DNA of 53,253 nt from an uncultured Acinetobacter sp. (GTDB lineage Bacteria; Pseudomonadota; Gammaproteobacteria; Pseudomonadales; Moraxellaceae). The notes below the pieces were generated by a model, which was given only the letters and a program-made list of their open reading frames with translations, did no database searches and had not been told where the DNA came from. The position numbers were made by a program, and so were the translations under genes. Of the stretch, positions 1 to 8,794 are shown piece after piece. Within the stretch, counting starts at the first letter, position 1. The number at the start of each line of letters is the position of its first letter. The stretch lies in contig NZ_CANQLZ010000014.1 of the NCBI RefSeq assembly GCF_947624825.1, positions 1 to 53,253 on the forward strand. Reading direction: 5' to 3'.

Positions 1-37
1 TGACAATTTTATATACTCCATAAACCCTTTAAATTAA

Positions 38-1213
38 TTAGGTGGTTTATGTCGCACTTCAAGTTTTACTCTGCCAGATATCAAAAATCAACTTGAATAT
101 ATTCAAAAGCTTGAAATCAATGTTTCTTACCCATTTTTACTAAAGGTATATGATGATTATTTTTCAAAATTAATTGATAAAAATATTTTAATTGAAGTCT
201 TAGAACTTATCCAATCCTATGCATGGAGACGTTTTATAGTCGGTTTACAGGCTAACTCCTTAAATAAAACTTTCATGAATTTGTATAAATCAATTGATAT
301 TAGTAATTATCTACCATCCTTACAAAAATCATTAACAAGAAAAGTTGGATCTCAAAGGTTCCCAAAAAATCAAGAAACTATAGATGCTCTAAAAATTAAA
401 GATATTTATAACACTCAGTCTAAAAATCGAACATATTTCTTGCATCGACTCGAAAATCACAACAATAGTGAAAAAGTAGATATTGATAATAGTCCAACCA
501 TAACAATAGAACACATTTTCCCTCAAAATCCTGATGTGAAATGGAAAACAGATATTGGTTCAGGTGACTATACTTACATAGAAAATAATTATTTACATAC
601 AATTGCAAATTTAACATTATCTGGTAATAACGGAGCACTATCAAACAAAACCTTCATTGAAAAGAGAGACTTAGAAGAAAAAGGATATAAAGAGAGTAGA
701 TTATGGCTTAATAAAAAATTAGCCTCATATGAAAAATGGGGTAGAGAACAAATTGAAGACCGTTTTCAATTAATCTCAGAAAGATTTCTCGATATTTGGA
801 AAATCCCTAGTGTAGAACTAACAGAGGATATAGAAAACGAAGAGATAAATATTTTTGATATTGAGGATGCAACATCTAGAAAACTTGAATATGCAATTTT
901 CTTTGGTAAGAAAATTCAAGTTAAACATATGTCCAAACTGTACACAGAAATCATAGGTAAATTATTCGAACTTGAACCAAGTATATTCTTTGATTCAAAG
1001 CTAGGAAGTAAAATTATTTTAGTCCCAAAAGAAGAACAAGATTCCTTACGTAACGCAGGTAAAATCAATGATGATTACTTTGTTGAAACGAATATAACAA
1101 ATAATGATAAATTAAAAAAAATCAAACAAGCTCTAGAACTTTTAAAATTAGAGGATGAATTATTTATTAAATATTCTCCTTCTTTAGAAGAACAAAGTGA
1201 GATGATGATTTAA
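38..1213 (+). pseudogene. C-terminal remnant of a GmrSD-type DUF262/DUF1524 restriction protein
   Basis: The frame reads through the inter-domain helical region (YPFLLKVYDDY, then SYAWRRFIVGLQANSLNKTF, both typical of DUF262-DUF1524 proteins) into a DUF1524 HNH-type nuclease core with IEHIFPQNP at about residues 79-87 counted from the in-frame ATG at 275. Full-length relatives are about 550-700 residues with an N-terminal ParB-like DUF262 NTPase domain. Here an in-frame TAA at 35-37 cuts the frame off from anything upstream, and no start codon with a ribosome site precedes the conserved part. I read it as a truncated or frameshifted gene; the ATG at 275 could only give a nuclease-half fragment. 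Base composition is far more AT-rich than every neighbour, which fits horizontal acquisition. The family restricts modified phage DNA. What lies left of the window is unknown, so a frameshift near 38-70 is as possible as a deletion. Confidence 0.62.
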
Positions 1214-1239
1214 AAAAGAGGCTTAAAGCCTCTTTTTTT
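1212..1239. terminator. Bidirectional intrinsic terminator between the defence remnant and tsaD
   Basis: A perfect inverted repeat of A6-GAGGC and GCCTC-T7 with a TTAAA loop starts at the stop codon of the remnant. The A-run and T-run make it work in both directions, ending tsaD on the minus strand as well. Confidence 0.85.
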
Positions 1240-1252
1240 AACCCTTAAAAGC

Positions 1253-2269
1253 TTATGCTTGATTTGGATTTTTCAATTCTGTCATTGGCCAACGTGGCGT
1301 TGTGGTGACGGCCAAACCATCATTTTGACCAGCCTTTAAGCGCTGATAACCGGCAAAAGCGATCATGGCACCATTGTCGGTACATAATGCAGGCTCAGCA
1401 TAATACACCGAGGCTTTAATTTTGGCTAAGTCGGCTTCTAAACGCGTACGTAAGCGTTGATTGGCACTGACACCACCTGCAATCACCAAACGTTTTAAAC
1501 CGGTTTGCTTTAAAGCTTTTACCGATTTTTTCACTAAAGTATCCACAATGGCTTCTTGGAAACTTGCAGCAATATCAGCATCGCGGTTTTCATCACCCAA
1601 CTTTTTCATTTGAACTGAAACCGCAGTTTTTAAACCACTAAACGAAAAAGTTAAACCTTGATGCAACATCGGACGCGGAAAAGCAAAGGCGTTCGGATCG
1701 CCTTGTTCTGCCAATTTAGAAATATTGGGACCACCTGGATACGGCAAACCCATCATTTTAGCCACTTTGTCAAACGCTTCACCTGCGGCATCGTCAATCG
1801 ACTCACCTAAAAGCTCGTATTCACCAATGCCATATGCTGCCATCAGTTGTGAATGCCCACCTGAGACCAATAAAGCCACAAAAGGAAATTCAGGCGGTGT
1901 TTCTGACAACAATGGCGCGAGCATATGCCCTTCCATATGATGCACACCAATGGCCGGTTTATTTAAAGCAAATGCCAAAGTACGCCCAAACAGTGCACCT
2001 GTCATCAGTGCACCCATTAAGCCTGGGCCACGGGTATAAGCCACTGCGTCAATTTCAGATTTATCTACACCAGAATCTTGTAACAATTGATTCATCAGTG
2101 GAATTAATTTTCTGACATGGTCACGCGATGCCAACTCAGGAACTACGCCGCCATACTCGGCATGCAGTTTAATCTGGCTGTATAGCACTTGACCGCGTAA
2201 TCCTTGCTCACTGTCATACAATGCCAGTCCAGTCTCATCACACGAAGTTTCTAAGCCTAAAACGATCAT
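1253..2269 (-). CDS. tsaD: tRNA N6-adenosine threonylcarbamoyltransferase TsaD
   Basis: TsaD transfers the threonylcarbamoyl group from threonylcarbamoyl-AMP to A37 of ANN-decoding tRNAs, together with TsaB and TsaE in the cytoplasm. The 338-residue length is normal. The N-terminus [10 protein letters not shown] is the ASKHA phosphate-binding start of the family, and the metal ligands His111 and His115 sit in HHMEGH, exactly where E. coli TsaD has them. [10 protein letters not shown] and the later [12 protein letters not shown] motif (with the third metal-ligand Asp) are present. It diverges from rpsU, the arrangement seen in many gammaproteobacteria. A good sigma-70 promoter lies just upstream. 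Confidence 0.97.
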   Translation of the reverse strand: MIVLGLETSCDETGLALYDSEQGLRGQVLYSQIKLHAEYGGVVPELASRDHVRKLIPLMNQLLQDSGVDKSEIDAVAYTRGPGLMGALMTGALFGRTLAFALNKPAIGVHHMEGHMLAPLLSETPPEFPFVALLVSGGHSQLMAAYGIGEYELLGESIDDAAGEAFDKVAKMMGLPYPGGPNISKLAEQGDPNAFAFPRPMLHQGLTFSFSGLKTAVSVQMKKLGDENRDADIAASFQEAIVDTLVKKSVKALKQTGLKRLVIAGGVSANQRLRTRLEADLAKIKASVYYAEPALCTDNGAMIAFAGYQRLKAGQNDGLAVTTTPRWPMTELKNPNQA

Positions 2270-2308
2270 TAAACTGCCTATAACCTATATCAAATCAAAT
2301 GCAAGTGT

Positions 2309-2336
2309 ATTATAGACTTGTGGTATGAGATGTAAA
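2309..2336 (-). promoter_or_regulatory. Sigma-70 promoter for tsaD
   Basis: Read on the minus strand, TTTACA (2331-2336) is followed after 16 bases by a perfect TATAAT (2309-2314), about 40 bases before the tsaD start. No mapped transcript supports it here; the call rests on consensus and spacing. Confidence 0.6.
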
Positions 2337-2414
2337 TGAGTAAAATATTGTCCTTCACTTGTGATCACAGGCATTTCGCGTGTGATCTTATCCATAACTC
2401 ATTGAGGATTCTTC

Positions 2415-2630
2415 ATGCCACAAGTTAAATTGAAAGAAGGCGAACCAGTAGACGTAGCTATCCGTCGTTTCAAACGTTCATGCGAAAAAGCGGGTGTTTT
2501 AGCTGACGTTCGTAAACGTGAATTCTACGAGAAACCAACTCAAGAACGTAAGCGCAAAAAAGCTGCTGCTGTTAAACGCTACCAAAAGAAATTGGCGCGT
2601 GAATCAGTACGTACGACTCGCCTTTACTAA
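2415..2630 (+). CDS. rpsU: 30S ribosomal protein S21
   Basis: S21 is a small, very basic subunit protein that helps the 30S subunit engage mRNA during initiation. The 71-residue sequence carries the family core [15 protein letters not shown] stretch (here [17 protein letters not shown]) and ends in a lysine/arginine-rich tail. GAGGA lies at a normal distance before the ATG. In many gammaproteobacteria rpsU is followed by dnaG and rpoD. Here only the YqeY gene follows, so the macromolecular synthesis operon is split, as in Acinetobacter and Pseudomonas-like layouts where yqeY is inserted. Confidence 0.97.
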
Positions 2631-2660
2631 TTAATTTGTGATTACTGCCTGGATAAAATA

Positions 2661-3107
2661 ATGACGACTTTAAAAAACCAAATCTTAGACGTTTTAAAAG
2701 CAACAATGCGTGCCAAAGAAATGAATAAGCTGACGGTAATTCGTGGTTTACAGGCAGCAATTAAGCAAATCGAAGTCGATGATCGCGTTGAACTTGACGA
2801 CGCTCAAGTTCTTGCGGTCATTGAAAAACAAATCAAACAACGTAAAGAGTCGGTGAAAGCCTTTTTAGGCGCGAACCGCGAAGATTTAGCTAGTAAAGAA
2901 CAAGCCGAAATTGAAGTATTATCGCAATTTCTACCAGAAGCTATGACTGAGGATGAGCTTGATTCCCTTATTGCGCAAGCAATTGCAGCGCAACAAGCGA
3001 CTAGCATGAAAGATATGGGTAAGGTGATGAATTCTCTGCGTCCGCTCATAGCCGGACGCGCCGATCCTGCACAAGTATCTGCCAAAATTAAAGCCAGCCT
3101 TGCTTAA
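2661..3107 (+). CDS. yqeY: GatB/YqeY domain-containing protein
   Basis: A 148-residue single-domain YqeY protein related to the C-terminal tRNA-binding domain of GatB, the subunit of aspartyl/glutamyl-tRNA amidotransferase. The sequence is helical and charged, with the family signatures VIRGLQAAIKQIEVDDR, EKQIKQRKES and LSQFLPEAMTEDEL, and the terminal MGKVMNSLRP followed by GRADPAQVSAKIK. Its free-standing role is not established; a link to tRNA or stress physiology is only inferred. It lies 30 bases after rpsU in the same direction and is very probably cotranscribed with it. The ribosome site (GGAT) is weak. Confidence 0.93.
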   Translation: MTTLKNQILDVLKATMRAKEMNKLTVIRGLQAAIKQIEVDDRVELDDAQVLAVIEKQIKQRKESVKAFLGANREDLASKEQAEIEVLSQFLPEAMTEDELDSLIAQAIAAQQATSMKDMGKVMNSLRPLIAGRADPAQVSAKIKASLA

Positions 3108-3118
3108 ATATTACGTTG

Positions 3119-3148
3119 CTTGAACTGCCTGATGACAGACAGTTCAGC
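3119..3148. terminator. Weak hairpin between convergent yqeY and the exported-protein gene
   Basis: TGAACTG (3121-3127) pairs with CAGTTCA (3140-3146). There is no proper T-run on either side, so this is at best a weak terminator or an mRNA 3' end stabiliser for the two convergent genes. Confidence 0.35.
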
Positions 3149-3156
3149 GATTTAAA

Positions 3157-3516
3157 TTAGCTTAATTGGCACTTTACGCCATAACGCTGTAAAGTTTGCA
3201 TCTCACGTTTTGACAAAACCTCATCAATCACATCTGCCTTACTATAGGCTCTTTGGCTTTTAAAAATATCAGCATTACGCTCGACTGCAACATATAAACC
3301 ATCAACATACGCTTGCACTATAGCGCAATATTGCTGTTGCTGTGACCCAGTAAACGCGGTTTGTTGTCGATCTAAAGCCCTTAAAAACTGTCGATTATGC
3401 TGTTGAAATTGCTGATTGGCCTCATCCACCATTTTGACATATTGTTCAACACTGCCTGTAAAACCTGCTGTGCTAATCCCCAAACCAAGCATAAAGCCTA
3501 AAATTAATTTATTCAT
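3157..3516 (-). CDS. Small exported protein of unknown function
   Basis: I do not recognise this 119-residue protein. It has a short positively charged N-terminus (MNK), a hydrophobic stretch LILGFMLGLGI and a plausible signal-peptidase site near TAGFTGS, so it is probably periplasmic. The mature part is glutamine-rich and helical (repeated QQ in QQFQQHNRQF and QQQQYC), with two cysteines, one in YCAIV and one near the C-terminus (VKCQL), that could pair. It stands alone between convergent yqeY and the BepA-like protease on the same strand, 94 bases downstream of the latter. A weak AAAAGA precedes the ATG. Conserved secretory features make a real gene likely. Confidence 0.7.
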   Translation of the reverse strand: MNKLILGFMLGLGISTAGFTGSVEQYVKMVDEANQQFQQHNRQFLRALDRQQTAFTGSQQQQYCAIVQAYVDGLYVAVERNADIFKSQRAYSKADVIDEVLSKREMQTLQRYGVKCQLS

Positions 3517-3610
3517 AGTGATCTTTTAAAGTACATGCATTCAAATTATGCCCAAGCATTTTAAATCTTGTTACATTCCTGTCGAGTAAAATTGCTTAGC
3601 CTTTAAGCAA

Positions 3611-5071
3611 TTAAATTCGCATTTGTCTTTCTTTTTGCATCTGCTTTAAACGCGCTTTGACCACCACCGCCAAAGCTGGATGCAGTTGAGTTAAGCGCTC
3701 AGCCTGTAACAAAGATTTAATCGCATTTTCTTCTAAACCCGACCAATACTCTGCTTCAGCACGATAACGCAATACATTAATATTACGAAGTGGTGAGTTT
3801 TGATCGGCGTCGGCTAAACGTTGAAATAAGCGCCACACTTGAATATCTCGTGGGTGAGTTTGACTAAAACGCTGCAAAATACGCTCTGCATTGCTGTATT
3901 GCCCCACGCGAATCAAAACTTCGGCATATTTGTAATTTAAAGCACGATTCTCAGGCATAATTCTTGCCGGTGATTCAATGATATTTAAAGCTTTTGCAAT
4001 GTTGTTTTGTGCTAAATAAACCTCGGTTTGCATTAAGGTTTGTAAATGATGTAAACGCTGATGTTTTTGCAGCCAATTAAGCACCTGCTGAGCGTCATTA
4101 AATTGACCTTGATTTAAATAAAAGGCAGCCAATGCCAATGTTGGCGCGTATTTTCGGCCATTTTCAGCCATGCTTTTGAGTTGTTGTTCATTGGCTTGAT
4201 TGGATAAAACCATGCTATATAAACGCATAATTTCAAAATTTTCATCATATAAAGTGCTATTTACTTTGGGCAATTGGTTGGCGCGCAAACGTGCTTCGCT
4301 CATACGTTCTGAGGTTAATGGATGAGTGAGCCAAAAATCTGGAATAAAGCTTAAACGACTGGTGGCACGGTGCATGGTTTCAAAAAAATCCGCCATACTT
4401 TGCGGGTTATAGCCGGCTTTATACATAAATTGCATGCCAATACGATCGGCTTCGCGCTCTTGATTACGGCTATACGACAACTGACGATCAGCAAGCGCTG
4501 CTTGCGTTCCCAGCATTAATGCAGTGCCTGCATCACCATCGGCTTGACTGGCCACCAATGCACCTACGACCACACCAGCCAGCGCCAATATCCCCTGCCC
4601 CTTAAAAGCATCTTGTGAACGGCTATAATGACGCTGCGTGACATGGGCAATCTCATGCGCCATCACACCTGCCACTTCATCCATATTTTTAGCAGAATTG
4701 AGTAAACCTGTATTTAAGGCAAATAATCCACCGGGTACCGCAAAAGCATTAATTTGTGGGTCATTCACCACAATTAAAGCAATCGGGTTAGACAGTTGAG
4801 TTTGGGTTAAAATATGCGAAAAGGTCGCAAAGAGTTGATCTTCAAGCCAAGGATTATTCAGTACAGGCAATTGCCGTTGTACTTCACGATACACTTTTTC
4901 ACCAATTTGGCGCTCTTTTTGTTGGTCAATCAAGCCAACACCACCACCGAGCTCAGGCACATGAAATTCAACCTGAGGTTCAAATGTAGAGGCATTGAGT
5001 GTACTAACACTTAAGGCAACTGCCAAACAGGCGGCTATTCGCGTGGCTTTCAAAGCAATCCTCAAATTCAT
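3611..5071 (-). CDS. bepA: Periplasmic M48 metalloprotease with TPR repeats, BepA-like
   Basis: A 486-residue zinc protease with a signal peptide (cleavage near STLNA-S). The zinc motif HEIAH is at 139-143 and the glutamate ligand is in EREADRIG near residue 207. The C-terminal half, from about residue 290, is helical with TPR-like units (for example YAEVLIRVGQYSNAERIL). E. coli BepA (YfgC) has the same domain order and length; it works in the periplasm at the BAM and LptD assembly sites, promoting LptD maturation and degrading stalled outer-membrane proteins. By homology this is the same quality-control protease. It is probably monocistronic, with 56 bases separating it from the dehydrogenase upstream. 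Confidence 0.92.
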   Translation of the reverse strand: MNLRIALKATRIAACLAVALSVSTLNASTFEPQVEFHVPELGGGVGLIDQQKERQIGEKVYREVQRQLPVLNNPWLEDQLFATFSHILTQTQLSNPIALIVVNDPQINAFAVPGGLFALNTGLLNSAKNMDEVAGVMAHEIAHVTQRHYSRSQDAFKGQGILALAGVVVGALVASQADGDAGTALMLGTQAALADRQLSYSRNQEREADRIGMQFMYKAGYNPQSMADFFETMHRATSRLSFIPDFWLTHPLTSERMSEARLRANQLPKVNSTLYDENFEIMRLYSMVLSNQANEQQLKSMAENGRKYAPTLALAAFYLNQGQFNDAQQVLNWLQKHQRLHHLQTLMQTEVYLAQNNIAKALNIIESPARIMPENRALNYKYAEVLIRVGQYSNAERILQRFSQTHPRDIQVWRLFQRLADADQNSPLRNINVLRYRAEAEYWSGLEENAIKSLLQAERLTQLHPALAVVVKARLKQMQKERQMRI

Positions 5072-5127
5072 GCAATATCAATTGACTATAGCATTCAAAT
5101 GAGGAGGAATTTGCAATAAAGTGTTAC

Positions 5128-6084
5128 TTAACCACCCACAATATAAGGCGCTGTACGCCCTTGTAATACTTCAACCAAATTATGATACGCCAATTGTGCC
5201 ATTTTTTTGCGCGTACTTAAGGTAGCCGAAGCCACATGCGGTAAGGTCACTACATTGGGTAAATCAAACAATTCAGACTGCTGTAGCGGTTCTTTTTGAT
5301 AGACATCTAAACCTGCGGCAAAAATTTGACCTGTGCTTAAAGCTTGAATTAAAGCCTGCTCGTCCATGACAGCACCACGGGAGATATTCACCAACACACT
5401 ATGACCTTGCATCATTGCTAATTCTTGAGCGCCAATTAAAGCCTGCGAGTCAGCATTGAGATCAACTGCAATCACCACAAAGTCGGAACGTTTCAATAGA
5501 TCTGGCAAAGTGCAATATTGGGCATTCAAAGCCTGTGCAACTTCTGGTTTAGCACGACGATTATGGTAGAGAATATTCATATTAAAACCATGAAAACCAC
5601 GCCGTGCAATGGCTGTGCCAATATGTCCTAAACCAATAATACCTAAGCTTTTACCAAAAATATCTTGCCCAAATTGTGCACCACCCACAGTACGTTGCCA
5701 TTGTCCTTGTTTGGTCCATGTATCTAAATGCGGAATCTGACGTGCTGCGCTCATTAATAAAGCAAAAGCCAAATCGGCAGTGCTTTCAGTTAACACATGT
5801 GGGGTATGACAAAGCTGAATCCCTTGCTGCTGCAAATAGTCCACATCGTAATTGTCATACCCAACACTCACACTAGAGATCACTTTAAGACGTTGTGCTG
5901 TATGTAAGTTACTCGCATTTAAGCGTCGACCTGCGCCAATCATGCCGTCTGCATCCGTCACATGCTGCAAAATTTGCGCGTTGACATCGCCTTGTTTGGG
6001 GTCAATACACACCACTTGGTAGTCTTGTTGTAGGCGTGCCAAAATTTCAGCATCGAGCTGACTAAATACCACTACTTTTTTCAT
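5128..6084 (-). CDS. ghrB: D-2-hydroxyacid dehydrogenase, glyoxylate/hydroxypyruvate reductase B type
   Basis: A 318-residue NAD(P)-dependent dehydrogenase that closely resembles E. coli GhrB, which reduces glyoxylate, hydroxypyruvate and 2-ketogluconate. The substrate loop SVGYDNYDVD, the nucleotide fold GLGHIGTAIARR near residues 150-160, the NISRGAVMDEQAL arginine motif, the LDVYQKEPL glutamate and the catalytic histidine in LPHVASAT are all present. FNMNILYHNRR after the second beta strand suggests NADPH preference, as in GhrB. It starts 9 bases after the HolD-like gene ends, so the two are cotranscribed. Exact substrate is inferred. Confidence 0.9.
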   Translation of the reverse strand: MKKVVVFSQLDAEILARLQQDYQVVCIDPKQGDVNAQILQHVTDADGMIGAGRRLNASNLHTAQRLKVISSVSVGYDNYDVDYLQQQGIQLCHTPHVLTESTADLAFALLMSAARQIPHLDTWTKQGQWQRTVGGAQFGQDIFGKSLGIIGLGHIGTAIARRGFHGFNMNILYHNRRAKPEVAQALNAQYCTLPDLLKRSDFVVIAVDLNADSQALIGAQELAMMQGHSVLVNISRGAVMDEQALIQALSTGQIFAAGLDVYQKEPLQQSELFDLPNVVTLPHVASATLSTRKKMAQLAYHNLVEVLQGRTAPYIVGG

Positions 6085-6093
6085 ATTGTGCCT

Positions 6094-6720
6094 TTATTTG
6101 TTGTTTAAAGCGTTCCATAGCTGTTTTTTGAGTATTGGCTGCGCGAGCATGTCTTCTAGGCTAGGTAGGTTTAGGCTCTGTTGTGGCATATAAGGTAATT
6201 CACCTAACACTAGCAACTGTTTGTCTAGACCATGTACCGCAAAAAAACCCTGCATATAACTATATGCACCTTGTGGCTCTTGTAAATTCAGTAAAGGAAA
6301 TGGCCAATTGAGTTGTTGATAATCAGCCTGTAGCGCAGCATGAATATTCGCCCATAACTGTTGGGCTTGGCGCGATAAAGCACTCGCATCAATGATCAAA
6401 ATACAATGCGGCAGACTCAGTAACTGTAGCTCAAAGGGATCGAGGTGTGTATGGTGTTCTACAACTTCCGCTTGAGTAAAAACAGGAGTGGCAACTATTT
6501 GCTCTTGCAACACTTTAGTCTGCACCGGTGGTGGCTCAGAAACAATCGGTTGCGCTTGAACCTGTACGACAGCGGGTTGATGTGGCATCAAGACTTCGAT
6601 GGTATCGCTACGTTGATCACGCCAAATGGCATCTAAATCTAAATTTTGGCATGCAGCATCCCGTGGAATCCATAAATCAATTCCAAGTTCGGTTAAAATT
6701 TGACGTTGCTGGCCAATCAT
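6094..6720 (-). CDS. holD: Probable DNA polymerase III psi subunit (HolD-like), divergent
   Basis: A 208-residue protein with no classic domain. Its N-terminus LTELGIDLW aligns with E. coli HolD LQQLGITQW, and Trp17 occupies the same position as the HolD tryptophan near the DnaX-binding N-terminal segment. The C-terminus (LPSLEDMLAQPILKKQLWNAL) matches the HolD ending of the form SPALTDLRANPTARAALWQ. Between them is a central alpha/beta part with CILIID and LLVLGELPYM strands, plus a low-complexity Q/P/V-rich linker at about residues 45-85. Psi bridges the clamp-loader DnaX subunits and chi, which contacts SSB. E. coli HolD is 137 residues, so this one is longer because of the linker. In E. 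coli and Pseudomonas holD sits beside rimI; here its neighbour is ghrB. The call is from motif memory only. Confidence 0.62.
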   Translation of the reverse strand: MIGQQRQILTELGIDLWIPRDAACQNLDLDAIWRDQRSDTIEVLMPHQPAVVQVQAQPIVSEPPPVQTKVLQEQIVATPVFTQAEVVEHHTHLDPFELQLLSLPHCILIIDASALSRQAQQLWANIHAALQADYQQLNWPFPLLNLQEPQGAYSYMQGFFAVHGLDKQLLVLGELPYMPQQSLNLPSLEDMLAQPILKKQLWNALNNK

Positions 6721-6816
6721 GACTACTACTCTCGCACTAAGCGGGTATTCTAACGAGAATACGCAAATTTTGCTGTAGTTTATCGCGCCTTTGTGTCTAT
6801 TTGACGCGCATTTATC

Positions 6817-8706
6817 TTAGACAATCATCAGACTATTTTTCTTTTGCATTTGTTCAATAATTTCATAGGTATCAAATCCTAAACGCCAATAAAGCAACTC
6901 CAACACATCTAGCTCATCTTGGGTAATGACACGATCGTGCCACAGGCAAATTTCTGCAATTCCTAAGATACTTAAACGCTCACGCAACAACAAACCGGCA
7001 ATATCATTTAAAATCTCTGCCAAATCCAAAGGTTCATCAGACACTTCTTCAAATTGTTGAAGTTCCTGAGTTGTTAAAATACGCGCAAGAATCTGCTCAC
7101 GCACTTGCATTTGGTTGTCACTGTTAATTTGCTGCACATGCAATAGAGCATCCACCAAACGTACAATTTGCGGTTTCACTTCAGTTAAGGCTGTCGGACG
7201 CTGCTCAGGCAATAAACCCAAATGCGCTTTAACGCGCTCTAGTAATAAAGCATCCAATAAACCAATTTCGCCATCTTCTTGGATAATTTTAGCCAACTTG
7301 GTTAAAAATTGCCGTGCAATGGTTTTAGGTAATCGCCCCATATGTTGGCAGGCGTCTAGAAAAATTGCGATGTGTACTCGCCCATCTAGATGTAACAATG
7401 CATCGACAATGGCACGACTGACTTCGGCATTGGCAGGAATAAATTCGCGATATTGACGAATCATTAAAATCGCCACCATAACTTCGCGTGAGCCTGTCGC
7501 GGTTTGCATGGCACGTTCAATCAATTCTGGACGTGGCATATTGCTGCGTCGTTCCGGATTAAGCGGTTTAATGGCATCTTTAATAGCAAAGCTAATCGGA
7601 GATAAACGCAATAATGGCAAAGGTTCAGGCGACGTCCATGGCGCTGAAAATTCGCCATCGGTTTCTTCTAAAGAACGAAATAAACTGTATAAAGGCTGCG
7701 TACGTAGTTTTTTAAGGTTATCAAGCTGTAACTCTTGAATTAAGCTTGGATTAAGCTCAAAAATACGTTGCTGTATACTTGGGTGAATATTAAGCCAGCT
7801 TTGTGGGCTCAGCGAGTTGGCAAAACATAAATGTGAGATGCTCTCTGCATATTCACTGTGAATTTGCGAGCCAGCATGATGCACATAAATACGTGATAAC
7901 GTATGGATATTGGCTGAACTTTGAATCAATAGTTGGGTCGCTGAATCATTTTTAAAGGTATTGCCACTGAGCATCATGTATTTAAATAAACGCGTGACTA
8001 AAACCCCAAGACTCCCTAACAGCCAAATCATCCCCCCCATTGCCACATAAAAGGTGGCAAAATGGCGTAGGCGATTGGCACGATGGCGCTTAAAACCTTG
8101 CTTTGCCACTTTACTGCCTATTTGGCTAAAACTGGTTAAACCGCTATAGAGAATTTTTAAGCGCGTGTTATAGCGAGTATCACCAATTAAAATTTGCTGA
8201 TAGGCATGTGCTAACAGACCATACAACTCTGTTTGATCTAAATTTTGTAAAGCACCCCAAGTTAAAATAATGACCGTGTCGTGTGCTTTAAAACCAGCAC
8301 TGAGTAAATTCACCCCAACTTCATCGGGTAAGACGTACAAGGTTGGTGCGGTATTTAAAAAGCGCTCTGCCAATTGTTGATTAATTTTTAAAGCACTATA
8401 TTCTTCGGGGGTACTATTGACCAAACTCAAACGGCGAGCACCAAGCTGCTGAGCTAAACTATGCCCGCCTTGGCGCAATACATAGCCTTCATACAGCATT
8501 GAGCTGAGCATAATAACAATTAAAATAACACTACAATACGGGCTTAAATCATGCCAATAAATAGACTGGGTAGGGTCAAAGTAATACACCACAAAACCCA
8601 CTAAGGTATTTAAAATAAATAGACTTAGCCCCATTGCAAACAAGCTTACACACAAAGACCAACAGATATTTTTATTTTCGATCTCAATTACGCCAATGTC
8701 TCGCAA
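6817..8706 (-). CDS. Membrane M48-family protein with a degenerate zinc site and C-terminal helical domain
   Basis: A 629-residue membrane protein with two N-terminal transmembrane segments (about 14-42 and 57-73) and a third near 216-235. Residues 120-175 follow the M48 fold (NLLSAGFKAHDTVIILTWGA then LYGLLAH), but HExxH is replaced by HAYQQ at 167-171, so the catalytic Glu and second His are missing. The later HPSIQQRIFELNPS matches the HPP..ERI..L motif after the active site of HtpX/Ste24-like proteins. From about residue 400 the chain is all-helical and resembles a TerB-like or tellurite-type domain; that part is a guess. Translation seems to start at TTG, with AAGGGA seven bases upstream; the next ATG would remove most of the first membrane segment. 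It is probably a non-catalytic scaffold. Confidence 0.8.
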   Translation of the reverse strand: MRDIGVIEIENKNICWSLCVSLFAMGLSLFILNTLVGFVVYYFDPTQSIYWHDLSPYCSVILIVIMLSSMLYEGYVLRQGGHSLAQQLGARRLSLVNSTPEEYSALKINQQLAERFLNTAPTLYVLPDEVGVNLLSAGFKAHDTVIILTWGALQNLDQTELYGLLAHAYQQILIGDTRYNTRLKILYSGLTSFSQIGSKVAKQGFKRHRANRLRHFATFYVAMGGMIWLLGSLGVLVTRLFKYMMLSGNTFKNDSATQLLIQSSANIHTLSRIYVHHAGSQIHSEYAESISHLCFANSLSPQSWLNIHPSIQQRIFELNPSLIQELQLDNLKKLRTQPLYSLFRSLEETDGEFSAPWTSPEPLPLLRLSPISFAIKDAIKPLNPERRSNMPRPELIERAMQTATGSREVMVAILMIRQYREFIPANAEVSRAIVDALLHLDGRVHIAIFLDACQHMGRLPKTIARQFLTKLAKIIQEDGEIGLLDALLLERVKAHLGLLPEQRPTALTEVKPQIVRLVDALLHVQQINSDNQMQVREQILARILTTQELQQFEEVSDEPLDLAEILNDIAGLLLRERLSILGIAEICLWHDRVITQDELDVLELLYWRLGFDTYEIIEQMQKKNSLMIV

Positions 8707-8748
8707 TTACTCGTCCCTTAGATGACATGGTGAGCCACATCATAAAGC

Positions 8749-8775
8749 AAAAAAGCGGGAAATTCCCGCTTTTTC
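8749..8775 (-). terminator. Intrinsic terminator of the pyrD-cvpA-purF operon
   Basis: AAAAGCGGGAATTCCCGCTTTT is a complete palindrome; on the minus strand the stem is followed by a T-run. It lies 20 bases beyond the purF stop codon and before the start of the M48-like gene. Confidence 0.85.
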
Positions 8776-8794
8776 ACTGAAAATTTAACCGTAA

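Noticed and set aside
2360..2369. TGTGATCACA before rpsU as a CRP site
   Set aside because: The half-sites have no six-base spacer, so it does not match the CRP geometry.
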